From: Streptomyces diastatochromogenes
Lineage (GTDB): Bacteria > Actinomycetota > Actinomycetes > Streptomycetales > Streptomycetaceae
Assembly: GCA_001550305.1 (NCBI GenBank)
Contig: LRTP01000544.1
Span: 1-33,950 of the forward strand
Direction: 5' to 3'
DNA: 33,950 bases
Positions 1 to 8,235 of this stretch are shown here, piece after piece. The notes below the pieces were generated by a model. It did no database searches. It was not told the origin of the DNA and worked only from the letters and a program-made list of their open reading frames with translations. Every line of letters starts with the position of its first letter. The stretch's first letter is position 1. The translations under genes were made by a program, and so were the position numbers.

Positions 1-137
1 GGGACGGGGCGGGTGCCGACGGCGAGGCTGGGGGCGGCGGCGGTGACGGCGAGGAGGAGGGCCACACCCAGCCAGGTCGCACGCCGCGCGCCCGTCGGGG
101 CGGACGTGGGGCGTGCGACGGACGTGGGACCGGTCAC
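1..137 (-). CDS. FecCD-type iron-siderophore ABC transporter permease, N-terminal fragment
   Basis: Only the first 45 codons are in the window; the gene runs off the left edge. It starts with GTG at 137, overlapping the TGA of the binding-protein gene (GTGA), so the two are translationally coupled. After a Pro/Thr/Ala-rich leader of about 22 residues comes a hydrophobic helix (WLGVALLLAVTAAA) followed by SLAVGTRPVP. That run is typical of the end of the first transmembrane helix of FecCD/BtuC-family permeases. Known role of the family: the membrane channel passing ferric siderophores from the lipoprotein receptor into the cytoplasm. The family call rests on this short motif plus the operon context, so it is good but not certain. 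Confidence 0.72.
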   Translation of the reverse strand, partial: MTGPTSVARPTSAPTGARRATWLGVALLLAVTAAAPSLAVGTRPV

Positions 138-1195
138 TTGCCGAGGGTGTCCGCGAGCTGGCGTACGACGAGCCGGGCGGCGGTGGGGCCGGCGTTGAGG
201 TACCAGGGGTCGTCGTCGACCTTCACCGCGTGCCCGGCCTCGACCGCCTTCATCGACTTCCACAGGGGCCCGGCGAGCACGCTGCCCGCGTCGGTCCTGG
301 AGGCGTCGCCCTGCACGGAGTAGAAGATCCAGTCCCCGTCCGCGACATCGATGCTCTCCGCCCCGATGTCCTGCGAAATCGCCTTGAACTGCTGTGACTT
401 GGGCCGGGAAAGCCCCATGTCGACGGCGATGGAGCCGGTGAACGACGACACGCCGAACATCCGCGTCCGGTCCGGCGTGAACCGCACCATGGACACGGCG
501 GGATCGCCGAGCCGCTTGCCCCGCGTGGCGGCGTCGCTGACGATGCCGTCGAGCAGTTCCTGCGCCTTGTCTCCCTTGCCGACCGCGTCACCGACGAGGA
601 GCAGATCCCGCTTCCAGTTGATGCCGTTGCCGGCCGTCACGACGGTGGGCGCGATCTTCGACAGTTTCGGGTAGAGGTCGCCGAGCGAGTCGTTGATCAG
701 GATCAGATCGGGCTTGGCGGCGGCGAGCGTCTCCAGGTTGGGCGCGGTGCGGGTCCCCGCGTCGGTCATGGCCGACAACTGCTTCTTGTACGCGGGGAAG
801 GCGTCCTTCAGATAGTCCGGCGCCGGCCCGGCGTTGTCCGCGCGGGTCGTCACGGTCGGCACGATGCCCAGGGTCAGCAGGTCGTCCAACTGTCCGGTGC
901 TGAGCGCGGCGATCTTCTTGGGCGCGCTCGTGATCTCCGTCCTGCCCTCGAAGTGCCCGACGGTCCGAGGGAATTCGCCGTCCTTGGCGCTGCCCGCGCC
1001 CATCCCGGCGGCGACGGCGCTGGGGGCGACGGAGGGGCCCTCCGAGGCCCCGCTCACCAGATTGCGGTCGCCGCTCGAGGTGTTCTTGCTCTGCGAGGAG
1101 CCGTTGTCCCCGTCCCCGCTCCCGGACGAACATCCGGCCAGCAGACCGCCGACGATGGCAACGGCCAGGACGGCCTTCGACCCCAAGGTGCGCAC
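134..1195 (-). CDS. Iron-siderophore ABC transporter substrate-binding lipoprotein
   Basis: The product is a 353-residue lipoprotein. I chose the GTG at 1195 because GGAG lies about 8 nt upstream and the protein then begins with a compact signal peptide (RTLGSKAVLAVAIVGG) ending in the lipobox LLAGC. The reading frame stays open upstream to 1300, but that stretch covers the iron box and is not needed. After a Ser/Gly/Asn-rich linker comes a class III (FepB/FhuD-like) binding fold, with features such as KKIAALSTGQLDDLLTLGI and AAAKPDLILINDS. Its role is to capture ferric siderophore outside the membrane and deliver it to the FecCD permease encoded just downstream. Expression is probably iron-repressed through the box at 1217-1235. 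The siderophore cannot be read from the sequence. Confidence 0.9.
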   Translation of the reverse strand: MRTLGSKAVLAVAIVGGLLAGCSSGSGDGDNGSSQSKNTSSGDRNLVSGASEGPSVAPSAVAAGMGAGSAKDGEFPRTVGHFEGRTEITSAPKKIAALSTGQLDDLLTLGIVPTVTTRADNAGPAPDYLKDAFPAYKKQLSAMTDAGTRTAPNLETLAAAKPDLILINDSLGDLYPKLSKIAPTVVTAGNGINWKRDLLLVGDAVGKGDKAQELLDGIVSDAATRGKRLGDPAVSMVRFTPDRTRMFGVSSFTGSIAVDMGLSRPKSQQFKAISQDIGAESIDVADGDWIFYSVQGDASRTDAGSVLAGPLWKSMKAVEAGHAVKVDDDPWYLNAGPTAARLVVRQLADTLGK

Positions 1196-1216
1196 GAAAA
1201 TACTCCGATCAATGGA

Positions 1217-1235
1217 TGAGGTAAGCCTAACCTTA
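1217..1235 (-). promoter_or_regulatory. Iron box (DmdR/IdeR-type operator)
   Basis: The minus strand reads TAAGGTTAGGCTTACCTCA, close to the actinobacterial iron-box consensus TTAGGTTAGGCTCACCTAA. It lies about 22 bp upstream of the GTG start of the siderophore-binding lipoprotein, where a bound repressor would block transcription. The divergent multicopper oxidase starts about 95 bp away on the other side, so the same site may also control it. The box is visible; the regulator is inferred from the known DmdR/IdeR family. Confidence 0.85.
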
Positions 1236-1328
1236 GTCTCCGTTTCGGGGTGACGGGGTCTGCTCCGATGGGGGACACGCCGTGCCGGGTTCGAGGACAT
1301 ATCAGCGTAAAACGTGTGTTATTCATTC

Positions 1329-2960
1329 ATGCACTCACCTACGCGGCGCACCGTGCTCGGTGCCTCGATCGCGGCCGCCGGCTCGGGACTCCTGGCCGGC
1401 TGCTCCGGGTCCGACTCTCCCTCCGGACCTGGCTCGCACCCCGGCCCCGGCGAGCACCAGGGGAGCGGCCACGGCGGCAGACCCTTCGTCCCCAGGGGGC
1501 CCAAGGGGTACGTGAACCCGTCCGATCCCGAGGTCCTCGCCGTCGAGAGGAAACGCGGGTCCGGCCCCGTTCGCTCGTTCAGGCTCACGGCCGCCGAGAC
1601 CACCCTCGACCTGGGTGGACGGACCGTCAGGTCATGGGCGTACGGCGACTCGCTGCCCGGCAGGGAGGTGCGGATCAAGTCGGGCGACATCCTCGATCTC
1701 AACCTGACCAACCATCTGCCCGTGTCCACGACACTGCACTCGCACGGTGTCCGCATGCGCTGCGACATGGACGGCGTACCCGGCCTGACCCAGCACCCCA
1801 TCAGGCCCGGCGACGACTTCAACTACCGCTTCGCCGTGGACCACCCGGGCACGTACTGGCTGCACTCGCACTCGGGGCTGCAGCTCGACCGCGGCCTGTA
1901 CGCCCCGCTGATCGTCGAGGACCCCAGGGAGCCGTTGTCCTACGACAAGGAGTGGGTCGTCATCCTGGACGACTGGGTGGACGGCGTGGCCGGCTCCACC
2001 CCCGACGGGGTGCTCGCACAGCTGCTCGACGGCAAGGGCATGGCGACGGGCATGGGCATGGGTGAGGACGACGAACCCGGGGGCAAGGCCCATGACAAGG
2101 CCGCCCACGAGAAGCCCCACGGCCCCTCCCGCGTCCTGCGGAACTCCCACAGCCGCATCCTGCACAGCGAGGGAGGCAGCGTCGACTACCCGTTCTACCT
2201 GGTCAACGGCCGTCTCCCGAAGGCTCCTTCGGTCTTCCGGGCCCGCAAGGGGGACCGCATCAGGCTGCGGATCATCAACGCCGGCGCCGAAACGGCCTTC
2301 CGGGTGGCGCTGGGCGGCCACGAGATGACCATCACGCACACGGACGGCTACCCCGTCGAGCACACGCAGACGGACGCGCTGCTGCTCGGCATGGCCGAAC
2401 GCTACGACGTGCTGATCACCGCCAAGGACGGGGTGTTCCCGCTGGTTGCGCTGGCCGAGGGCAAGAACGCCAGAGCCCTGGCCGTCCTGCGCACCGGCAG
2501 TGGGGACATTCCCCGCCCCTCCGTGCACCCGGACGAACTCGACGGCAAGCTCGTCCCGGCCAGACGTCTTGTGCCGGACGACTCGGTGGCCCTCACCGAC
2601 GACGAACCGGACCGCGAACTGCGCATCAGGCTGACCGGCGGGATGAAGAAGTTCGACTGGGCCTTCGACCACCGGCCGTACTCCGTCGAGCAACGCCACC
2701 CGGTCAGCTACGGCGAACGGATCCGCCTGACCCTCATCAACGCCACCGACATGTGGCACCCCATGCACCTGCACGGCCACACCTTCGCCCTCACCGGCTT
2801 CGGCGTGGTCGGTGCCCGCAAGGACACCGCCCACGTGGTGCCGCACCACAAACTCGTCGTCGACTTCTACGCCGACAACCCGGGCCTGTGGATGCTCCAC
2901 TGCCACAACCAGTACCACTCGGAGTCCGGCATGATGACGATCCTCGGCTATCGGAAGTGA
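1329..2960 (+). CDS. Multicopper oxidase, Tat-exported lipoprotein
   Basis: From the ATG at 1329 the product has 543 residues. An in-frame GTG at 1314 would add five; neither has a convincing ribosome site. The N-terminus carries a twin-arginine motif (PTRRTVLG), a hydrophobic stretch and a lipobox LLAGC at about residue 25. All four copper-ligand clusters are present: LHSHG (about 136), WLHSHS (about 178), WHPMHLHGHTF and LHCHNQYHSESGMM near the C-terminus. The last has the HCHxxxHxxxxM pattern of a type 1 copper site. A Met/His-rich loop (KGMATGMGMG and a following His/Lys stretch, about 236-265) resembles the Met-rich inserts of copper-tolerance oxidases such as CueO/CopA. Likely roles are periplasm-side oxidation of Cu(I), Fe(II) or phenolic siderophores. 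Its position across an iron box from a siderophore receptor favours a link to iron, which is inference. Confidence 0.9.
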   Translation: MHSPTRRTVLGASIAAAGSGLLAGCSGSDSPSGPGSHPGPGEHQGSGHGGRPFVPRGPKGYVNPSDPEVLAVERKRGSGPVRSFRLTAAETTLDLGGRTVRSWAYGDSLPGREVRIKSGDILDLNLTNHLPVSTTLHSHGVRMRCDMDGVPGLTQHPIRPGDDFNYRFAVDHPGTYWLHSHSGLQLDRGLYAPLIVEDPREPLSYDKEWVVILDDWVDGVAGSTPDGVLAQLLDGKGMATGMGMGEDDEPGGKAHDKAAHEKPHGPSRVLRNSHSRILHSEGGSVDYPFYLVNGRLPKAPSVFRARKGDRIRLRIINAGAETAFRVALGGHEMTITHTDGYPVEHTQTDALLLGMAERYDVLITAKDGVFPLVALAEGKNARALAVLRTGSGDIPRPSVHPDELDGKLVPARRLVPDDSVALTDDEPDRELRIRLTGGMKKFDWAFDHRPYSVEQRHPVSYGERIRLTLINATDMWHPMHLHGHTFALTGFGVVGARKDTAHVVPHHKLVVDFYADNPGLWMLHCHNQYHSESGMMTILGYRK

Positions 2961-3449
2961 GGCCCACCAGCCACCGACGGTTTGACACCTGATCATGCGA
3001 AACCCCGCTCGGGGAGGGAGACGCGGTGGCCGCGCGGGCCGCCGAAGTCGATCGGCGCGTCGAAGCGCTCGGCGAGGACCGGGGCGAGGTGCCCGAGCGG
3101 CAGGTGCCTCCCCCGCCCCGAGCCGCGGGCGGGCCCGCCCGACCACCGCGTCCTCCGTGCATCAGCCGCGGCGCTGCCACCAGCGGCGCTTCGGCTCGGG
3201 TGTCGGAGGAAGCGGTTCGGCCGAAGGCCGGGGGAGGGGATGAACACCGCTGCACCGACACACCCTTGACGCAGTCGGCCGACCCGACGGACGCCGCCAT
3301 CGCCGGTACGCGCGGCCTCGCCGACCACGACGGCCTGCTCCCGCGCACCACTCCCGGCAGCGACGTCGTGGCCCAGGCGTAGCTTGGGACGGCCGGGACG
3401 ACCGGGCGACCGGGGCGTTGTCTCGGGCGGGCACTCTGGGGGAGAGCGG
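2961..3449. other. Gene-poor stretch with possible remnants on both strands
   Basis: No complete gene is convincing here. Two short segments look like decayed coding ends. On the minus strand the frame ending at 2993 (about 2993-3115) reads GHLAPVLAERFDAPIDFGG and then GHRVSLPERGFA before its stop. On the plus strand about 3268-3382 reads TDAAIAGTRGLADHDGLLP and ends VVAQA-stop, with almost every codon ending in G or C. I do not recognise either family. The middle (about 3115-3265) is compositionally random for this genome. Confidence 0.3.
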
Positions 3450-3980
3450 ATGAACGGCTGGGGTCGGCGCGGGGAAAGATTTCGGGCAGGCCGTCCGGCG
3501 GTCATGGTCGTCGTTCTCGTGGCCGCGGGCATCGGGCTGACCTGGTTCGCCGGAACGCATTTCGCCTACGCCACGGGCCTGGCCGGCACCCCCGGGCATC
3601 TCCGGGTCGAAGCGTGCGCCTGGGAACACGTCGGAGGCCACCGGTATCCCCACTGCAGTGGCATCTTCCGCTCCTCCGACGGCACCGTCGTCGACCCGAA
3701 CGCCTCGATCGGCAAGAATCTGCCCGTAGGCGACACGGTCGCGTTGCAGCGGGTGGCCTCCGGCGGATACGAGCAGACGGGCACCGCGTCCTCGTTCGGG
3801 TGGCTGGCGATTTCCCTGCTCGGCCTGATGGTGCTGCTGCTGGGGATTCTGGTCGTCTGCGGCAAGGGCGGTGCGCGTCGAGCACCGCGCGGGCTGCTGG
3901 TGCTGCTCGGTGTGCTGGGCGCCTTGATGCTGCTCAGCGCGTTCATCGGCGGAGTGGCGGGGATGACCGAGGTGTTCTGA
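3450..3980 (+). CDS. Small membrane protein of unknown function
   Basis: The product has 176 residues. The start is the ATG at 3450, preceded by a good GGGGGAGAG ribosome site. Three hydrophobic segments are visible: about residues 19-40 (VMVVVLVAAGIGLTWFAG), about 112-135 (FGWLAISLLGLMVLLLGILV) and about 145-168 (LLVLLGVLGALMLLSAFIGG). Between the first and second lies an extra-membrane domain with two cysteines (CAWEHVGGHRYPHC) and a segment VGDTVALQRVASGG, reminiscent of the small beta-rich loop of DUF3592-like membrane proteins. I do not recognise a specific family. Neighbours are a remnant-rich gap and the P450 operon, with no evidence of a functional link. Confidence 0.72.
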   Translation: MNGWGRRGERFRAGRPAVMVVVLVAAGIGLTWFAGTHFAYATGLAGTPGHLRVEACAWEHVGGHRYPHCSGIFRSSDGTVVDPNASIGKNLPVGDTVALQRVASGGYEQTGTASSFGWLAISLLGLMVLLLGILVVCGKGGARRAPRGLLVLLGVLGALMLLSAFIGGVAGMTEVF

Positions 3981-4177
3981 GGGCCGCCCGCATCGTGCGG
4001 CCGGTCGGTGCGCGGTCGACGTATTCCTCAACCCCCACCTCCTGAATCCTCACCGTGCGGACGACGTGCACGGGGGATACGCTTTTGACGGCAAGGTCAG
4101 GTTCGCCGGGCGGTTTTGCAGACGCCGAGGCCTCATTCGCGATGATCGATTCTTCCTGCGGAAACCTGCCGACTCCT

Positions 4178-4189
4178 TTCTTCGAAGAA
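4178..4189. promoter_or_regulatory. Palindrome upstream of the P450 operon, candidate operator
   Basis: TTCTTCGAAGAA is a perfect 12-bp palindrome about 80 bp before the ferredoxin start. The surrounding gap (3981-4268) holds no convincing gene. A dyad in this position is a plausible regulator site for the three-gene operon. No cognate regulator gene is adjacent, so this is only a candidate. Confidence 0.35.
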
Positions 4190-4268
4190 GGCGTGCCTCG
4201 CGCTTCGGACGCCGTGGGAGTGCTGCCTCAGGACCCGCGGCTTCGCGGTCCCTGCAATGGAGGTCGGG

Positions 4269-4496
4269 ATGAGAGTTGTCGTTGATCTTTCCCGGTGCCA
4301 GGGGTATGCGCAGTGCGCGTTCCTGGCTCCCGACGCGTTCCGGATGCACGGCGAGGAAGCGCTGATGTACTCCTCGAACCCCGACGACGCCCAGCGCCAG
4401 CAGGTGTTGCGCGCCGCGGCGGCCTGCCCCCTCCAGGCCATTCTGGTCGACCAGCTGGAGGGCCGGGACGCGCCGGTGGGGACGTCGCCGTCATGA
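4269..4496 (+). CDS. [3Fe-4S] ferredoxin of a cytochrome P450 system
   Basis: The product has 75 residues. The start is the ATG at 4269, set by GGAGG five bases upstream; an ATG at 4257 is in frame but lies ahead of that site. Three cysteines fit the single-cluster P450 ferredoxin pattern: Cys10 and Cys16 in CQGYAQC, and Cys53 in CPLQAI. The usual fourth-cysteine position is Tyr13 (CxxYxxC), as expected for a [3Fe-4S] rather than a [4Fe-4S] cluster. Proteins of this family pass single electrons from a flavin reductase to a P450. Both partners follow directly: the stop overlaps the reductase start (ATGA), and the P450 comes next. The assignment is secure. Confidence 0.95.
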   Translation: MRVVVDLSRCQGYAQCAFLAPDAFRMHGEEALMYSSNPDDAQRQQVLRAAAACPLQAILVDQLEGRDAPVGTSPS

Positions 4497-5884
4497 GCAC
4501 TGCCGACACCCTGCAGGGGTTCAAGCGCGACGGCCGCGTCGTGATCGTCGGGGCGTCACTGGCGGGACTGCGCGCCGCGGAGGCCCTGCGCGACGAGGGG
4601 TTCACCGGGAAGCTGACCATGATCGGTGACGAGCTGGGGGAGCCCTACGACCGCCCCCCGCTGTCCAAGCAGGTACTGACCGGATGGGTGCCGGCCGACG
4701 GCACCACCCTGCCACGGCGTCGTGACATCGACGCGGAGTGGCTCCTGGGCGTCCCCGCCGACGGACTGGACCTGGCGAACAACCATGTGCGGCTCGCCGA
4801 CGGCCGCACGGTCCCCTTCGACCGCATGCTGATCTCCACCGGCGTACGGGCCCGGCCCTGGCCCGTCGAGGCCGAGGCGGCCCTGGACGGAGTCTTCGTG
4901 GTCCGCACGCGCGAGGACGCGGCCGGCCTGCAGCGGGCGGTCGCCGCCGGGCCCTCCCGCGTACTGATCATCGGCGCGGGCTTCACCGGCTCCGAGATCG
5001 CCTCCGTCTGCCGCGAGCGCGACATCCCGGTGACCGTCGCCGAACTCGCGCCGTCCCCACTCGTCGGGGGACTCGGCGCCATGATCGGCGAGATCGCGGC
5101 GGACATGCAGCGCGCCCACGGCGTCGACCTGCGCTGCGGTGTCAAGGTCACCCAGCTGGAGGGCGACGCGCAGGGGCGGGTTCGCCGCGCCCACTTCTCC
5201 GACGGCAGTACGGTCGACGCCGACGTGGTGGTGGTCGCGCTCGGGGGCATCCGCAACACCGAGTGGCTGCGCGACTCGGGACTGGCGGTGGGCGTATGGG
5301 GAGTCGCTTGCGACGCGGGCTGCCGCGCCTTCGACCTCAACGGCCTGGTCACCGACGACATCTTCGTCGCCGGAGACGTGGCACGCAGCCCCAACCCGAT
5401 GTACGAGTACCGGTTCATCTCGCTGGAGCACTGGGCCAACGCCGTGGAGCAGGCCGAGATCGCGGCGCACAACATGGTCAGCGCGCAGGCGAACCGCTGG
5501 CCGCACCTGTCCATCCCGACGTTCTGGTCGATCCAGTTCGGCGTGAACATCAAGTCCGTCGGTGTACCGACCTACGCCGACGAGGTCGTCGTCACCCAGG
5601 GATCCGTGGCCGACCACCGCTTTGTCGCCGCATACGGGTACCAGGGCCGCGTCACCGCCGCCGTCAGCTTCAACAACGCGAAGTGGCTGGACCACTACCG
5701 GCAGCTGATCGAGAGGGCCGCGCCCTTCCCGCCCCCCTGCCCCACGCCCGACCAGCCCCTCGACGCGAAACCGGTGCCCGTCGACTTCCCCGGCCCCACG
5801 CTGCTCGCCCAGGGCGCCACGGTGGTCGTCACCGGCCATGACCCCGGCGAGCGGCGCGTCACCGCCATGCGGCAGCACCGCTAG
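4493..5884 (+). CDS. FAD-dependent ferredoxin reductase
   Basis: The product has 463 residues starting at the ATG at 4493, which overlaps the ferredoxin stop by four bases. The N-terminal FAD-binding fingerprint is VVIVGASLAGLRAAEALR (about residues 15-32). PPLSKQ follows, typical of putidaredoxin/rhodocoxin reductases. A second Rossmann motif for NAD(P)H is VLIIGAGFTGSEIAS (about 158-172). DIFVAGDVA (about 292-300) is the late FAD-contact motif. The C-terminal part contains HWANAVEQAEIAAHNM, also typical of the family. The enzyme should move electrons from NAD(P)H through FAD to the upstream ferredoxin for the downstream P450. It is somewhat longer than the usual 400-420 residues because of a Pro-rich tail. 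Confidence 0.95.
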   Translation: MSTADTLQGFKRDGRVVIVGASLAGLRAAEALRDEGFTGKLTMIGDELGEPYDRPPLSKQVLTGWVPADGTTLPRRRDIDAEWLLGVPADGLDLANNHVRLADGRTVPFDRMLISTGVRARPWPVEAEAALDGVFVVRTREDAAGLQRAVAAGPSRVLIIGAGFTGSEIASVCRERDIPVTVAELAPSPLVGGLGAMIGEIAADMQRAHGVDLRCGVKVTQLEGDAQGRVRRAHFSDGSTVDADVVVVALGGIRNTEWLRDSGLAVGVWGVACDAGCRAFDLNGLVTDDIFVAGDVARSPNPMYEYRFISLEHWANAVEQAEIAAHNMVSAQANRWPHLSIPTFWSIQFGVNIKSVGVPTYADEVVVTQGSVADHRFVAAYGYQGRVTAAVSFNNAKWLDHYRQLIERAAPFPPPCPTPDQPLDAKPVPVDFPGPTLLAQGATVVVTGHDPGERRVTAMRQHR

Positions 5885-5921
5885 GAGGGAACAGGCAGGA
5901 CGGAACAGGAGGGAAAGCGAC

Positions 5922-7136
5922 ATGACCACGACCGAGACGCCCGACATCCTGCCCCGGATCCTCGACTACGCGAACCGGGCCGACCCGTACCCGCTCTACG
6001 CCGAGCTGCGCAAGACGCCGGTGGCCCCGCAGGAGGACGGCAGTTACGTCATCAGCACCTACCGCGAACTCAGCGGCATCCTGCACGACCCGCACCTGAG
6101 CTCCGACGTCCGCAACCTGACGCATCCGATGCCCGCGATGCAGGAACGCGCCACACCGTCGTTCATCAACCTCGACCCGCCCGAGCACGACCGTCTGCGG
6201 CGCCTGGCGATGCGTCACTTCGGCCCCCCGCACACCCCGGGCCTCGTGACCGGCATGGAACCCGACCTGACCGCCATCGTCGCCGGTCTGATCGACGACT
6301 TCGCGGGCAAGCAGCGGATCGACATCGTCGACGACTTCGCCTATCCGTTCCCCGTCACCGTGATCTGCCACCTGCTCGGTGTGCCGCGCGAGGACGAACC
6401 ACGGTTCCACGTGTGGGTGAACGCCATCATCGACTCGATCGACTTCAACCCCAAGACCGACCCGCAGGAGAAACTGGACAACGGCGTACAGGCCACCAAA
6501 GACCTGCGCCACTACCTCGGCGGGCTGCTGGAACAACGCCACGGCCACCCCGGCGACGACCTCCTGACACGGCTGGCCAACGACGACGGGCCCGACGGGC
6601 GGATGACCGACGCCGAGATCGTCAGCACCGCCAACCTGCTGCTCATCGCGGGCCACGAGACCACCGTCAACCTCATCACCAACGGCATGCTGACGCTGCT
6701 CCGCCGCCCCGACGTGCTGCAACGTCTGCGCGCCGAACCGGACCTGGTCGTACCACTGGTCGAGGAACTGCTGCGCTACGAGCCCCCCGTGCACATCATT
6801 CCGTGGCGGGCGGCGTACAGCGACATCTCCGTCGGCGACACCGTCATCCCCAAGGGCTCGAAGATCATGCTCATGCTCGCCTCGGGCAGTCGCGACCCGG
6901 ACCGCTTCCACGATCCCGACCGCTTCGACCCCGACCGCCGGGACAACCAGCACCTGGGTTTCGGCAGTGGCATCCACCTGTGCTTCGGCGGCCCGATGGC
7001 CCGACTGGAAACCCAGATCGCCCTGACCGCACTGGTACGCCGTCTGGCCGACCCCACCCTGGTGACCGACCCACCCCCGTACCGCCCCAGCCCCGTCCTG
7101 CGCGGCCCCATCCACCTGCTCGTCGACCAGAACTGA
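5922..7136 (+). CDS. Cytochrome P450 (bacterial class I)
   Basis: The product has 404 residues, the normal size for soluble bacterial P450s. The start at 5922 follows GAGGGAAAG. Expected motifs are present: I-helix oxygen-activation motif AGHETT (243-248), K-helix ExxR in EELLR (282-285), and haem-binding loop FGSGIHLCFGGPMAR with the thiolate ligand Cys354. The threonine pair of the I-helix is intact, so ordinary monooxygenase chemistry is expected. It is co-directional with its ferredoxin and reductase, 37 bp after the reductase. This makes a self-sufficient three-component hydroxylation operon. The substrate and CYP family cannot be assigned by eye. No biosynthetic core enzyme lies nearby, so a xenobiotic or stand-alone tailoring role is as likely as natural-product synthesis. 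Confidence 0.96.
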   Translation: MTTTETPDILPRILDYANRADPYPLYAELRKTPVAPQEDGSYVISTYRELSGILHDPHLSSDVRNLTHPMPAMQERATPSFINLDPPEHDRLRRLAMRHFGPPHTPGLVTGMEPDLTAIVAGLIDDFAGKQRIDIVDDFAYPFPVTVICHLLGVPREDEPRFHVWVNAIIDSIDFNPKTDPQEKLDNGVQATKDLRHYLGGLLEQRHGHPGDDLLTRLANDDGPDGRMTDAEIVSTANLLLIAGHETTVNLITNGMLTLLRRPDVLQRLRAEPDLVVPLVEELLRYEPPVHIIPWRAAYSDISVGDTVIPKGSKIMLMLASGSRDPDRFHDPDRFDPDRRDNQHLGFGSGIHLCFGGPMARLETQIALTALVRRLADPTLVTDPPPYRPSPVLRGPIHLLVDQN

Positions 7137-7330
7137 CACCGCGTTCGAGCACCGACACGGCGCTCGAGCCCGGCAGGTGGCTGCTCGTGTCGCCCCTCAG
7201 CGGTCCGGCGACCGTCCGTTAGGCTCGCCCCGTCCCACAGGTCCCGATCTTCACGGAGGGCAACACGGCGGGGATCAACCGAGAGCGCCTCGTCAGAACG
7301 CTGACCTTCTGGCTGCGTCCCGCCTTCGCG

Positions 7331-8203
7331 TTGCGGGTCGTCAACCGGTTTCAGAAGATCGTGGGTTTCGACCGCTCGATGGCCCTGGCGTCCAGCGCCT
7401 TGACGGCATTGGTCCCGCTCTCCATCCTCCTCGGCGCCGTCCTCGGCAACTTCGTGCACTACGACGCCGCAGAGCGGATCATCAAGCGCTACGACCTCAC
7501 CGGAGCGGGCGCCACGGCAGTCAACTCCCTCTTTTCTCCCGCCGAAGGCACCAGTGCGAGCGTGGGCATCTTCGGGGTCGTGTTTCTGACGATCTCGGTG
7601 CTCAGTTTCGCGCGAGCCGTGCAGCGGCTCTTCGAACAGGCATGGGAACTCAAGCCCCTCAGCGTGCGCAACACGCGCAACGGCCTGTGGTGGATCCTCA
7701 CTCTCGGCGGCTACGGGGTGGTCACCGCGACGCTCTCCGCGCTCCTAGGCGGGCGCGCGCTGGGTCTGGCCGCCTCCGTGTGCCAGGTACCGGTGACCGC
7801 CGCGTTCCTTGTCTGGAGCGGCCGGATCCTGTCGGCGAAGCGGATCAGCCGGCCGGACCTGCTCCCCTTCGGCGTCACCGCCGCCGTCCTGACGGTGGCC
7901 TACTCGGTGGGCGCGGCCATCTACATGCCGCGCCTCTTCAACTCCTCCGCCGCACGCTACGGGGTGGTCGGCGCCGTCTTCGCGATGATCTCCGCCCTCT
8001 TCGCGGCCATGCTCGTCCTGGTCGCGTCGGCGGCACTGGGACGAGAAGTACGCGACGAGCTCAGCCGGATCCGCCAGGGCCACCGCCCTTCCGACCACGA
8101 GGTCCACCGACAGTGGGACAGCGTCGTCGAGCAGACACGGTCACGGTGGCGGACGGCACGGGAACAGGTCTCTCATCACCAGGTCAAAGGCCCGAACCAC
8201 TGA
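7331..8203 (+). CDS. YihY/BrkB-family inner-membrane protein
   Basis: From the TTG at 7331 the product has 290 residues, with about six hydrophobic segments in the YihY/BrkB arrangement: LTALVPLSILLGAVLGNF, GIFGVVFLTISVLSFARAV, WWILTLGGYGVVTATLSALL, FGVTAAVLTVAYSVGAAIY and VVGAVFAMISALFAAMLVL, among others. The C-terminus is charged and cytosolic. The frame clearly continues upstream as coding sequence (NRERLVRTLTFWLRPAFA) to an in-frame TAG near 7218. That stretch contains no ATG or GTG. An ACG at 7265 sits four bases after GGAGGG and may be a mutated ATG, so the true N-terminus is uncertain. The family function is not established. Confidence 0.85.
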   Translation: MRVVNRFQKIVGFDRSMALASSALTALVPLSILLGAVLGNFVHYDAAERIIKRYDLTGAGATAVNSLFSPAEGTSASVGIFGVVFLTISVLSFARAVQRLFEQAWELKPLSVRNTRNGLWWILTLGGYGVVTATLSALLGGRALGLAASVCQVPVTAAFLVWSGRILSAKRISRPDLLPFGVTAAVLTVAYSVGAAIYMPRLFNSSAARYGVVGAVFAMISALFAAMLVLVASAALGREVRDELSRIRQGHRPSDHEVHRQWDSVVEQTRSRWRTAREQVSHHQVKGPNH

Positions 8204-8235
8204 GTGAGCGGGGCACTTCCGGTTGCGGGGGGCCG

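Noticed and set aside
1632..3146. A 504-codon minus-strand frame opposite the multicopper oxidase
   Set aside because: The copper-binding motifs are all on the plus strand; the antisense frame shows only shadow composition.
4055..4285. A small protein upstream of the ferredoxin
   Set aside because: No ribosome site, mixed codon usage, and the region is better explained as promoter/operator DNA for the P450 operon.
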